Below are positions 13,622-22,232 of a stretch of 25,354 nt of DNA, one piece after another. The stretch covers positions 1 to 25,354 of the forward strand of contig JBQCIO010000044.1 in assembly GCA_051953655.1 (NCBI GenBank). The letters are read 5' to 3'. This stretch comes from JBQCHF01 sp051953655 (GTDB lineage Bacteria > Actinomycetota > Actinomycetes > Motilibacterales > Motilibacteraceae). The notes beneath the pieces are model-generated. The model worked only from the letters and a program-made list of their open reading frames with translations, did no database searches and was not told the DNA's origin. Position 1 is the stretch's first letter. Each line of letters begins with the position of its first letter. Made by a program: the position numbers and the translations under genes.

Positions 13622-14737
13622 CTAGGAGAGGAACTCCAGCGAGACCTCGGGCGTGGTCGGCCGGGACTGGCAGGTGAGCACCACGCCCGCCTCGAGCTCG
13701 TCGGGCTCGAGGGCGTAGTTGACGTCCATCTCGACCTCGCCGCTCACCAGCCTGGCCCGGCAGGTGCCGCACACCCCGCCCTTGCAGGCGTAAGGGGCGT
13801 CCGCACGGACCCGGAGCACGGCGTCGAGGACAGTCTCGGTGTCACCGTCGACGTCGACCTCGGTCGTGCGTCCGGACAGCACCACCTTCACCCGGGACGC
13901 GCCGGCGGGGGCGGTGGCCGGGCGCGGGCGGCGGGCCACCGGCTCGGCGTGGAAGAGCTCCACGTGCACCCGGGACCCATCGACGCCCAGCTCGCCCACC
14001 AGGGTGTCCCGTGCGGTGGTGACCATCTCGAAGGGTCCGCACAGGAACCAGGCGTCGACGTCGTCGGTCGGCACCAGCGTCTGGGCCAGGCGCAGCAGCC
14101 GCTCGCGGTCGATGCGGCCGGAGAGCAGCTCGGACTCCTGCTCCTCGCGGCTGAGCACGTTGAGCAGCACGAACCGGTCCGGGAAACGGTCCTTGAGGTC
14201 GTAGAGGTCCTCGAGGAACATCACGTCCCGCGTGGTCCGGTTGCCGTAGACCAGGGTGACCCGGCTGCGCGGCTCGCCGTGCAGCACCGCCTGGAGGATG
14301 GACAGCACCGGAGTGATGCCGCTGCCGGCCGCGATCGCCACGACGTGCCGGGACGCCGTCGGGTCGACGTCGAGGCCGAACCGCCCGGCCGGCACCGCCA
14401 CCTCGAGCTCGTCGCCCGGCTTGAGGTCGTTCGTCGCCCAGCCGGAGAACAACCCGTCCTCGATGCGCTTCACGCCCACCCGCAGCAGCGGGCTGTCCGG
14501 CCGGCCGCACAGGGAGTAGGTGCGCCGCACCTCGACGCCGTCGAAGGAGCGGCGCAGGGTGAGGTGCTGCCCCGGGCGGGCACGGAAACGGTCGGCCAGC
14601 TGCTCGGGCACCGCCAAAGTGATGGCGACGCTGTCGGCGGTGATCGGCTCGACGTCGACGACCCGCAGCCGGTGGAAGCCGCCGGCCGTCTCCTCCGACG
14701 CCTCGTCGGAGAGCACGGCGGGCTCGGCGCTCGTCAT
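13622..14737 (-). CDS. paaE: 1,2-phenylacetyl-CoA epoxidase, reductase subunit PaaE
   Basis: This 371-residue NAD(P)H-dependent flavin and iron-sulfur reductase passes electrons to the PaaABC oxygenase that epoxidises phenylacetyl-CoA. The N-terminal FAD domain has the RTYSLCG motif, the NAD domain has GSGITP and CGPFEMV, and the C-terminal plant-type 2Fe-2S domain has C318, C323, C326 and C356 in CKGGVCGTC and LTCQS. The fusion order FNR-ferredoxin is the standard PaaE layout. The ATG at 14735-14737 has AGGAG upstream and lies 16 bases after the paaD stop. A palindromic element (14693-14711) encodes residues 10-15 (SDEASE), in the variable leader before the first FNR strand. Confidence 0.95.
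   Translation of the reverse strand: MTSAEPAVLSDEASEETAGGFHRLRVVDVEPITADSVAITLAVPEQLADRFRARPGQHLTLRRSFDGVEVRRTYSLCGRPDSPLLRVGVKRIEDGLFSGWATNDLKPGDELEVAVPAGRFGLDVDPTASRHVVAIAAGSGITPVLSILQAVLHGEPRSRVTLVYGNRTTRDVMFLEDLYDLKDRFPDRFVLLNVLSREEQESELLSGRIDRERLLRLAQTLVPTDDVDAWFLCGPFEMVTTARDTLVGELGVDGSRVHVELFHAEPVARRPRPATAPAGASRVKVVLSGRTTEVDVDGDTETVLDAVLRVRADAPYACKGGVCGTCRARLVSGEVEMDVNYALEPDELEAGVVLTCQSRPTTPEVSLEFLS
14693..14711. repeat. In-frame palindromic element, copy 6 (SDEASE)
   Basis: CTCCGACG and CGTCGGAG are perfect 8-base arms around CCT. On the minus strand it encodes Ser-Asp-Glu-Ala-Ser-Glu at residues 10-15 of PaaE. This is the same hexapeptide as in the WS/DGAT tail (copy at 4370-4398). 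Confidence 0.8.
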
Positions 14738-14753
14738 CGTCGTGAGCTCCTGA

Positions 14754-15257
14754 CTAGTGGGACTTGAAGTGGTCGAAGGGCTCCCGGCAGGACCGGCAGC
14801 GCCACAGCGACTTGCACGAGGTGGACGAGAACCGCGAGGTCTCCTCGGTGTCGGTCGACCCGCACAGCGGGCACGCCGGCTGCCACGACGGCCGGCCCAG
14901 CTGCACCAGCACCGGGCCGTCGTTCCTCGGGCCGGGCGGCGCGATCCCGTGCCGCCGCAGCGCCTCACGTCCGCGGTCGGTGATCCAGTCGGTGGTCCAG
15001 GCCGGGCTCAGCGTGGTCCGCACCCGCCCCGCCCAGCCGTGCTGCGCCAGCACCTGCTGCACGTCGGCGGCGATCTCCTGCATGGCCGGGCAGCCGCTGT
15101 AGGTCGGGGTGATGGTCACCTCCACCGCACCGTCCTCGGCCACCTCGACCTCCCTCAGGATGCCGAGGTCGGCGATGGTGACGACCGGGATCTCCGGGTC
15201 GGTGACGGCGTCGAGCGCGGTGCGGACCTCGGCGACGTCGGGGGCGAAGCTGGTCAC
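14754..15257 (-). CDS. paaD: Phenylacetate degradation protein PaaD (MIP18/DUF59 type)
   Basis: This 167-residue protein is the assembly or maturation factor of the PaaABCE epoxidase, thought to help insert iron or an Fe-S centre. The DUF59 core is seen at residues 10-75 (DAVTDPEIPVVTIADLGILR and TPTYSGCPAM, with the reactive-type Cys). The C-terminus carries cysteines at 129, 132, 148, 154 and 157 (CPLCGS and CRSCREPF), a likely zinc or Fe-S site found in PaaD proteins. The GTG at 15255-15257 is five bases downstream of the paaC stop. The frame is open further upstream, but that part overlaps paaC and is not coding. It lies in the order paaA-B-C-D-E. Confidence 0.93.
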   Translation of the reverse strand: MTSFAPDVAEVRTALDAVTDPEIPVVTIADLGILREVEVAEDGAVEVTITPTYSGCPAMQEIAADVQQVLAQHGWAGRVRTTLSPAWTTDWITDRGREALRRHGIAPPGPRNDGPVLVQLGRPSWQPACPLCGSTDTEETSRFSSTSCKSLWRCRSCREPFDHFKSH

Positions 15258-15262
15258 GACGA

Positions 15263-16030
15263 CTACCAGCTCGCGCCGGGGTGCGAGCGGGCGATGTGCT
15301 GCATCTCGGCCAGCAGGTAGCCGAAAGCCTCGATGTGGACGCCGCTCCTTCCGCCGGTCGGCGCCCACGTCGTCTCCGGGACGGAGAGCGTGGCCTGCGC
15401 CAGCACCGATTCGACGGCCGAGCGCCACGCCGGCTCGAGCGACCGCGGGTCCGCGGCCACCCCCGCCGCCACCATCCGCTCCACCAGCGGGTCGACCTCG
15501 AACAGCTCGGCCGCGAACGGCCACACGTCATCGAGCCCCGCCTGCATCCGCCGGTGGCTCTCGTCGGTGCCGTCACCGAGCCGCACGACCCAGGTGGCGG
15601 CGTGGTCGAGGTGGTAGCGCGCCTCCTTGACCGCCTTGGCGGCCACCGCGGCCAGCCCCTCGTCGGCAGAGTCCGACAGCGCGTCGTAGACGCCGACATG
15701 CCACGCGGAGGCGAGCAGCTGGCGGGCCATGGTGCGGCCGAAGTCGCCGTTCTCCAGCTCGAAGAGCTGGGCGTTCGTGAACTCGCGCTCGTCGCGGAAG
15801 TAGGCCAGGTCGTCCTCGCCGCGCCCGCGCCCCTCCAGCTCGGCGGCCCGGGCGAGCAGAGACCGCGCCTGGCCGAGCAGGTCGAGGCCGACGTTCAGCA
15901 GCGCCACGTCCTCCTCGATGGTGGGCGACTTGGCCGCCCACTCCCCCAGCCGCTGGGCGAGCACCAGGGCGTCGTCGCCGAGCCGCAGCACATAGGCGGC
16001 GACGTCGGTGGTGGGCGCAGTGCTGGTCAC
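15263..16030 (-). CDS. paaC: 1,2-phenylacetyl-CoA epoxidase, structural subunit PaaC
   Basis: This 255-residue ferritin-like helical subunit pairs with PaaA in the epoxidase core. In known complexes PaaC lacks the full di-iron site and plays a structural role. Recognisable segments are YVLRLGDDALVLAQRLGEW near the N-terminus, LLNVGLDLLGQARSLL, FTNAQLFELENGDFGRT, KEARYHLDHAATWVVRLGDGT and HIEAFGYLLAEMQHIARSHP at the C-terminus. The length is typical. The GTG at 16028-16030 overlaps the paaB stop by four bases (GTGA), which indicates translational coupling. paaD begins five bases after the stop. Confidence 0.95.
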   Translation of the reverse strand: MTSTAPTTDVAAYVLRLGDDALVLAQRLGEWAAKSPTIEEDVALLNVGLDLLGQARSLLARAAELEGRGRGEDDLAYFRDEREFTNAQLFELENGDFGRTMARQLLASAWHVGVYDALSDSADEGLAAVAAKAVKEARYHLDHAATWVVRLGDGTDESHRRMQAGLDDVWPFAAELFEVDPLVERMVAAGVAADPRSLEPAWRSAVESVLAQATLSVPETTWAPTGGRSGVHIEAFGYLLAEMQHIARSHPGASW

Positions 16031-16311
16031 AGGTTCTTCACCTCGGCCGGGACCTCGTAGAAGGTCGGGTGCCGGTAGGGCTTGTCCCCGGCCGGGTCGA
16101 AGAAGGAGTCCTTCTCGTCCGGCGAGCTGGCCACGATGTCGCCGGCCCTGACCACCCAGATGCTCACGCCCTCCTGGCGCCGGGTGTAGAGGTCGCGGGC
16201 GTTGCGCAGCGCGAGGTGCGCGTCGGCGGCGTGCAGACTCCCGACGTGCGTGTGCGAGAGGCCGCGCTTGCTGCGCACGAAGACCTCCCACAGCGGCTCG
16301 GCGGTGCTCAC
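16027..16311 (-). CDS. paaB: 1,2-phenylacetyl-CoA epoxidase subunit PaaB
   Basis: This 94-residue subunit bridges PaaAC heterodimers in the epoxidase complex. The characteristic sequence is present: WEVFVRSKRGLSHTHVGSLHA, then AHLALRNARDLYTRRQEGVSIWVV and FFDPAGDKPYRHPTFYEVP. The length matches the family. The GTG at 16309-16311 overlaps the paaA stop by four bases (GTGA), and its own stop overlaps paaC in the same way. The three catalytic-core genes should therefore be translated in tight stoichiometry. Confidence 0.96.
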   Translation of the reverse strand: MSTAEPLWEVFVRSKRGLSHTHVGSLHAADAHLALRNARDLYTRRQEGVSIWVVRAGDIVASSPDEKDSFFDPAGDKPYRHPTFYEVPAEVKNL

Positions 16312-17303
16312 GCGGCGCTCACCTCGGCCGAAGCTGCAGCCTGCTTGGCCGCGTGCGCCGCGGCCGCCTCGCGCACCCACGCGCCGTCTTCGTGGGCCTT
16401 GCGCCGGTTGGCGACCCGCTGCCGGTTGCACGGGCCGTCGCCGCGCACCACCCGGGCGAACTCGTCCCAGTCGATCTCGCCGTAGCGGTAATGGCCGGTC
16501 TGGGCGTCGAAGGACAGGTCCGGGTCGGGCACCGTGAGCCCGAGGAACTCCGCCTGCGGCACGGTGATGTCGACGAAGCGCTGGCGCAGCTCGTCGTTGG
16601 AGAACCGCTTGATGCCCCACGCCATCGACTGCGCCGAGTGCTTGGACTCGGCGTCCGGCGGCCCGAACATCATCAGCGACGGCCACCACCAGCGGTCCAG
16701 CGCGTCCTGCGCCATCGCCTTCTGCGCGTCGGTGCCGCGGGCCAGGGTGAGCATCGCCTCGAAGCCCTGGCGCTGGTGGAAGCTCTCCTCCTTGCACACC
16801 CGCGTCATCGCCCGCGCATAGGGGGCGTAGGAGCAACGGGTCAGCGGCACCTGGTTCATGATCGCCGCGCCGTCGACCAGCCAGCCGATCGCGGCGACGT
16901 CGGCCCAGGTGGGCGTGGGGTAGTTGAAGATCGTGGAGTACTTCTGCTTGCCGGCGTGCAGCATCTCGAGCAGGTCCGCGCGGTCGACGCCCAGGGTCTC
17001 GGCTGCGCTGTAGAGGTAGAGCCCGTGGCCGGCCTCGTCCTGCACCTTCGCGTAGAGGATCGCCTTGCGCCGCAGCGACGGGGCCCGGGTGATCCAGTTG
17101 CCCTCGGGCTGCATGCCGATGATCTCGGAGTGCGCGTGCTGGGCGATCTGGCGGATGAGCGTCTTGCGGTAGCCCTCGGGCATCGCGTCGCGCGGCTCGA
17201 CCCGGCCGTCCCCGGAGACGAGCGCGTCGAACCGCTGCTCGTCGGCCTCGGTCCACTCGGGCAGGGCTGCCTGCTCGCTCACGTCCACCACGCTCACATC
17301 CAT
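16308..17303 (-). CDS. paaA: 1,2-phenylacetyl-CoA epoxidase, catalytic subunit PaaA
   Basis: This 331-residue di-iron oxygenase subunit converts phenylacetyl-CoA to the ring 1,2-epoxide. Likely iron ligands are visible: E60 in HSEIIG, E90 and H93 in DEAGH, and E173 and H176 in EESFH. MPEGYRKTLIRQIAQHAHSE and PEGNWITRAPSLRRKAIL are hallmarks of the family. The start is uncertain: ATG at 17301-17303 is used, but four in-frame GTG codons follow within 22 bases and none has a good ribosome site. The N-terminus is variable in the family, so the catalytic call is not affected. It is the first gene of paaABCDE and lies just downstream of a TetR-type operator shared with the divergent regulator gene. 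Confidence 0.95.
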   Translation of the reverse strand: MDVSVVDVSEQAALPEWTEADEQRFDALVSGDGRVEPRDAMPEGYRKTLIRQIAQHAHSEIIGMQPEGNWITRAPSLRRKAILYAKVQDEAGHGLYLYSAAETLGVDRADLLEMLHAGKQKYSTIFNYPTPTWADVAAIGWLVDGAAIMNQVPLTRCSYAPYARAMTRVCKEESFHQRQGFEAMLTLARGTDAQKAMAQDALDRWWWPSLMMFGPPDAESKHSAQSMAWGIKRFSNDELRQRFVDITVPQAEFLGLTVPDPDLSFDAQTGHYRYGEIDWDEFARVVRGDGPCNRQRVANRRKAHEDGAWVREAAAAHAAKQAAASAEVSAA

Positions 17304-17329
17304 GCCAGTGGGTACCCGTCCGCGGGCGG

Positions 17330-17356
17330 GCAATACCGACCGTTCGGTCGGTTCAA
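17330..17356 (-). promoter_or_regulatory. Candidate promoter of paaABCDE
   Basis: On the minus strand TTGAAC (17351-17356) could be a -35 and TATTGC (17330-17335) a -10, separated by only 15 bases. The operator at 17335-17352 fills the spacer, so a bound repressor would block polymerase. The short spacing lowers confidence in the exact boxes. Confidence 0.4.
17335..17352. promoter_or_regulatory. TetR-type operator between paaA and paaR
   Basis: ACCGACCG and CGGTCGGT are perfect 8-base arms around TT. The site lies in the 113-base gap between divergent paaA and the TetR gene. Phenylacetate clusters in actinobacteria are typically controlled by a TetR regulator that releases ACCGACC-type inverted repeats when phenylacetyl-CoA binds. 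Autoregulation of the divergent TetR gene is therefore expected (inference). Confidence 0.8.
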
Positions 17357-17403
17357 TCGTCCCCAGCGCCCCGCGGGGTGTCAAGGCGGGCGCCGACCGG
17401 GGC

Positions 17404-17409
17404 TAGGGT
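17404..17409 (+). promoter_or_regulatory. Probable -10 box of a leaderless promoter for the paa regulator
   Basis: TAGGGT lies seven bases before the GTG at 17417. The same hexamer at nearly the same spacing precedes the Nudix gene. No ribosome-binding site intervenes, which fits leaderless translation. Confidence 0.5.
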
Positions 17410-17416
17410 CCACCGG

Positions 17417-18064
17417 GTGAGCACCTCCGCAGCGCCCACCGCCGCCCGGCGTGGCCGCCCGGCGCGCTACACCCTGGACGAGCTGCTCGACGTCGTCGTG
17501 ACGGAGTTCAACGTGCGCGGCTACGACGCCACCAGCATGGAGGACCTCGCCCGGGCCACCGGGCTGACCAAGGCGGCGCTCTACCACCACGTGGCCGGCA
17601 AGGAGGAGTTCCTGCGCCTCGCCGTCTCCCGCGGCGTCGACGCGCTGGAGTCGGTGGTGGACGAGGGCGAGGCGCTGGACGCCCCCGCGGTGGCGCGCCT
17701 CGAGCACGTGCTTCGCCGCAGCGTCGAGGTGCTGGTGGAACAGCTGCCGTTCGTGACCCTCCTGCTGCGGGTGCGCGGCAACACGCCCGCCGAGCAGGAG
17801 GCGCTGCGCCGCCGCCGCGAGCTGGACGCCCGGGTGGCGGCGCTGGTGCACGCCGCCGTGGACGAGGGCGACCTGCGCGACGACCTCGACCCGCGCCTCG
17901 TCACCCGGCTGCTGTTCGGCGCGGTGAACTCGCTGGTGGAGTGGTACCGGCCCGGCCGGGGCACGAGCGGGCCGGCGGTGGCGGACACGCTGGTCACCGT
18001 GGTGCTGGACGGCATGCGTCCGCGAGACAGTCTGACCGGGAGCAGTGACGGGAGGACGTCGTGA
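17417..18064 (+). CDS. paaR: TetR-family transcriptional regulator of phenylacetate degradation
   Basis: This 215-residue repressor has an N-terminal helix-turn-helix at about residues 40-60 (TSMEDLARATGLTKAALYHHVAGK) and an all-helical ligand domain. Its position, divergent from paaA and directly before paaI and paaZ with a TetR-type operator between, makes it the paa regulator. Phenylacetyl-CoA would be the expected inducer, as in characterised actinobacterial PaaR. The GTG at 17417 gives a short Ala/Arg-rich leader (residues 1-16) before the helix bundle. An earlier ATG at 17378 is open but lies upstream of the -10 box. The stop overlaps the GTG of paaI by four bases, so regulator and thioesterase are coupled, a slightly unusual pairing. 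Confidence 0.88.
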   Translation: MSTSAAPTAARRGRPARYTLDELLDVVVTEFNVRGYDATSMEDLARATGLTKAALYHHVAGKEEFLRLAVSRGVDALESVVDEGEALDAPAVARLEHVLRRSVEVLVEQLPFVTLLLRVRGNTPAEQEALRRRRELDARVAALVHAAVDEGDLRDDLDPRLVTRLLFGAVNSLVEWYRPGRGTSGPAVADTLVTVVLDGMRPRDSLTGSSDGRTS

Positions 18065-18555
18065 GCGACTGGGTGGTGCCGAGCGACCGGCTCGACGCGC
18101 ACGAGGTGGCGCGGGCCAGCGCGGAGGTCATGCTGGCCGCCGACGAGGCCACGCGGTCGGCCGGGATCCGGCTGCTCGACGTCGGCCCGGGCACCGCGCG
18201 GATGGCGATGACGCTGCTGCCGGACATGCTCAACGGGCACGGCACCGCCCACGGCGGCTGGATCTTCCTGCTGGCCGACACCGCGTTCGCCGTCGCCTGC
18301 AACAGCTACGCGCAGCGCACGGTGGCGGCCGGCTGCGACATCGTGTTCGTGGCGCCCGCCCGCGCCGGCGACGTGCTGGTGGCCGAGGCGGTGGAGCGGG
18401 TGCGCGCCGGCCGGTCCGGGGTCTACGACGTCACCGTGCGCCGGACGAACGACGAGTCCGAGCCCGGCAGCGGAGAGGTGGTGGCCGAGTTCCGCGGCCG
18501 CAGCCGCACGGTGCCCGGGTCGCTGCTGGACCAGGACGCACCGGCCACCCCGTGA
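18061..18555 (+). CDS. paaI: Hydroxyphenylacetyl-CoA-type thioesterase PaaI
   Basis: This 164-residue hotdog-fold acyl-CoA thioesterase is thought to rescue CoA from dead-end ring-hydroxylated phenylacetyl-CoA. The signature is NGHGTAHGGWIFLLADTAFA at residues 58-77, with N58, the HGG turn at 64-66 and D73 as likely active-site residues. The second half carries DIVFVAPARAGDVLVAEA. The GTG at 18061 overlaps the paaR stop (GTGA) and has GGGAGG six bases upstream. The length and the paaR-paaI-paaZ order agree with an accessory role in the pathway. Confidence 0.93.
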   Translation: MSDWVVPSDRLDAHEVARASAEVMLAADEATRSAGIRLLDVGPGTARMAMTLLPDMLNGHGTAHGGWIFLLADTAFAVACNSYAQRTVAAGCDIVFVAPARAGDVLVAEAVERVRAGRSGVYDVTVRRTNDESEPGSGEVVAEFRGRSRTVPGSLLDQDAPATP

Positions 18556-18586
18556 CCCGTCCTGACGACCCGAACTTGTTGCTCTG

Positions 18587-18604
18587 CGCCGTGAATTCAC
18601 GGCG
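18587..18604. promoter_or_regulatory. 18-bp perfect palindrome between paaI and paaZ
   Basis: CGCCGTGAA is followed directly by TTCACGGCG. It lies 32 bases after the paaI stop and 74 bases before paaZ. It could be a terminator for paaRI or an operator for paaZ. A second, looser inverted repeat (CCAACG at 18613-18618 with CGTTGG at 18635-18640) follows. Confidence 0.5.
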
Positions 18605-18677
18605 GTGAGCGACCAACGGTCAGGTTAACGTGATCGTTGGCAAGCCGACCCACCGACGATGCTGGGGAGAGTTCGAG

Positions 18678-20707
<2,030 letters not shown>

Positions 20708-20711
<4 letters not shown>

Positions 20712-20950
20712 TCTTCGTCGTCGCCGGTGTCGTCGGCGTCGTCGTCGTGCTCGCCGCGACCGCCTGGATGGCCGTGACCTCCCGCCGTGACCCGGGCCGC
20801 ACCTACCTGATCCGGCGGAGCTCGGCCGGCCCTCGCTACGAGGTCAGCTTCGCCCACTGGCGGCGGCGCTACCTGCCCCAGTCGCTGGGATGGTCCATCG
20901 CGCTGATCGCCGTGGGACTGGTCCTGCGCGGCCGAGGCCGCACGGGCTGA
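20708..20950 (+). CDS. Small two-helix membrane protein coupled to paaZ
   Basis: This 80-residue protein has a hydrophobic N-terminal segment (residues 2-22, IFVVAGVVGVVVVLAATAW), a basic middle region (TSRRDPGRTYLIRRSS, then AHWRRRYLPQ) and a second hydrophobic segment (about 61-74, SLGWSIALIAVGLVL). I do not recognise the family. The GTG start overlaps the paaZ stop (GTGA), so it should be translated together with paaZ. Its stop TGA abuts the stop of the convergent LhgO-like gene. The link to phenylacetate metabolism may be only positional. The codon usage and the coupling argue that it is real. Confidence 0.7.
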
Positions 20951-22156
20951 TCAGGCCGGGATCGCCTCGAGCACCTGGGCCGCCACGTGCCGGCCGAAGG
21001 GGATCGAGGCGGTCCAGCCCGGCGAGACGGCGTTGAGCACGTGGGTGGAGGTGGCGTCGCCGCGCACCACGAAGTCCATCTCCAGCCGCCCGGTGGGCAG
21101 GTGCACCAGCTGCGCGCGCACCCCCGGCGGGCGCCGCTTCCACCCGGCCACCCCGGCGGTCGACGGCACCAGCTCGGCGGCGTCGGCGACCAGCTTGGAG
21201 GGCACGACCTTCCCGGCCTCCCGCCAGGCGAGGCCGGCCAGGTCGTGGACCCCGCCGCGCAGCAGCCGCCAGGACGCTCTGGCCGAGTCCAGGGCGTCGC
21301 GGTAGGACCAGCCCGTGCGCCAGCTGTACTGCTCGCGCCCCACCACCGGGATCGCCGTCGGGCCGAGCTTCACGTGCCCGTCGGCGGTGATGGTGAGGTG
21401 CACCCCGAGGAACGGGTCGACCGGGTCGGGCACCGGATAGACCAGCCGGCGCACCGGCAGCCGCTCGGCCGGCACGGCCAGGTAGACACCCATGAACGGC
21501 ATCGCGAGGTAGTCGTCGTTGTGGCCCATGGCGTGGGCCAGCCGGTCGGCCTGCGTGCCCGCGGCGTTGACGACGTGACGGGGCCGCAGCATCTCCCCGC
21601 TGCCCTCGAGCACCACCGTGCCGTCCGGGCGCACGCTCGCCGGCGCTCCCAGCCGCACCTGCGCCCCCAGCGCCCGAGCGCGGTCGGCCATCGCCTCCAC
21701 CGCGTCCACGGGCCGGGCCACCGCGGTGTTCGGGGACCAGAGGAACTCCTCGCTGGTCCGGGCCAGCGGCTCGAACTCGGCCAGCCGCTCGGCCGGCAGC
21801 AGCTCCAGCTCCACCCCGTTGGCCACCCCGCGCCGGTGCAGCTCGCGCAGGGCCGGCAGCTCGGCGGCGGTCCTGGTCACCACGACCTTGCCGACGGGGA
21901 GCACCGGCTTGCCGGCGGCCTCCAGCAGTGCGCGCAGCGCCGCGTTGCCCTCCCGGGTGAACCGGGCCTTGAGCGAGTCCGGCGAGTAGTAGAAGCCCGC
22001 GTGCAGCACGCCTGAGTTGCGTCCGGAGGCGTGCCGCCCCAGCACCGGCTCGCGCTCGAGCACCGTCACCGGCAGGGACCCGTCGGCCTCCCGCAGCGCC
22101 ACCGCCACCGCCAGCCCGACGACCCCGCCGCCGACGACCACCACGCCCTCGCTCAT
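20951..22156 (-). CDS. lhgO: L-2-hydroxyglutarate oxidase/dehydrogenase (LhgO-like)
   Basis: This 401-residue FAD-dependent DAO-fold oxidoreductase should oxidise L-2-hydroxyglutarate to 2-oxoglutarate. The dinucleotide-binding motif is at residues 5-20 (VVVGGGVVGLAVAVAL). The segment SGRNSGVLHAGFYYSPDSLKA is strongly characteristic of LhgO, as are NAAGTQADRLA and FLGVHLT. The C-terminal part contains GRLEMDFVV and NAVSPGWTASIPFG. The ATG at 22154-22156 is directly before the FAD motif, and a CACAGT -10-like box seven bases upstream may make the mRNA leaderless. The gene is convergent with the paaZ-linked membrane protein and is a general metabolic repair enzyme rather than part of the paa pathway. 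Confidence 0.9.
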   Translation of the reverse strand: MSEGVVVVGGGVVGLAVAVALREADGSLPVTVLEREPVLGRHASGRNSGVLHAGFYYSPDSLKARFTREGNAALRALLEAAGKPVLPVGKVVVTRTAAELPALRELHRRGVANGVELELLPAERLAEFEPLARTSEEFLWSPNTAVARPVDAVEAMADRARALGAQVRLGAPASVRPDGTVVLEGSGEMLRPRHVVNAAGTQADRLAHAMGHNDDYLAMPFMGVYLAVPAERLPVRRLVYPVPDPVDPFLGVHLTITADGHVKLGPTAIPVVGREQYSWRTGWSYRDALDSARASWRLLRGGVHDLAGLAWREAGKVVPSKLVADAAELVPSTAGVAGWKRRPPGVRAQLVHLPTGRLEMDFVVRGDATSTHVLNAVSPGWTASIPFGRHVAAQVLEAIPA

Positions 22157-22232
22157 GCCCGTCACTGTGGCAGAGGCGGAGCCTGACCGGACGCGCGCGG
22201 TCCGGATGTGACGGAGCAGCGCAGCAGGTCGG

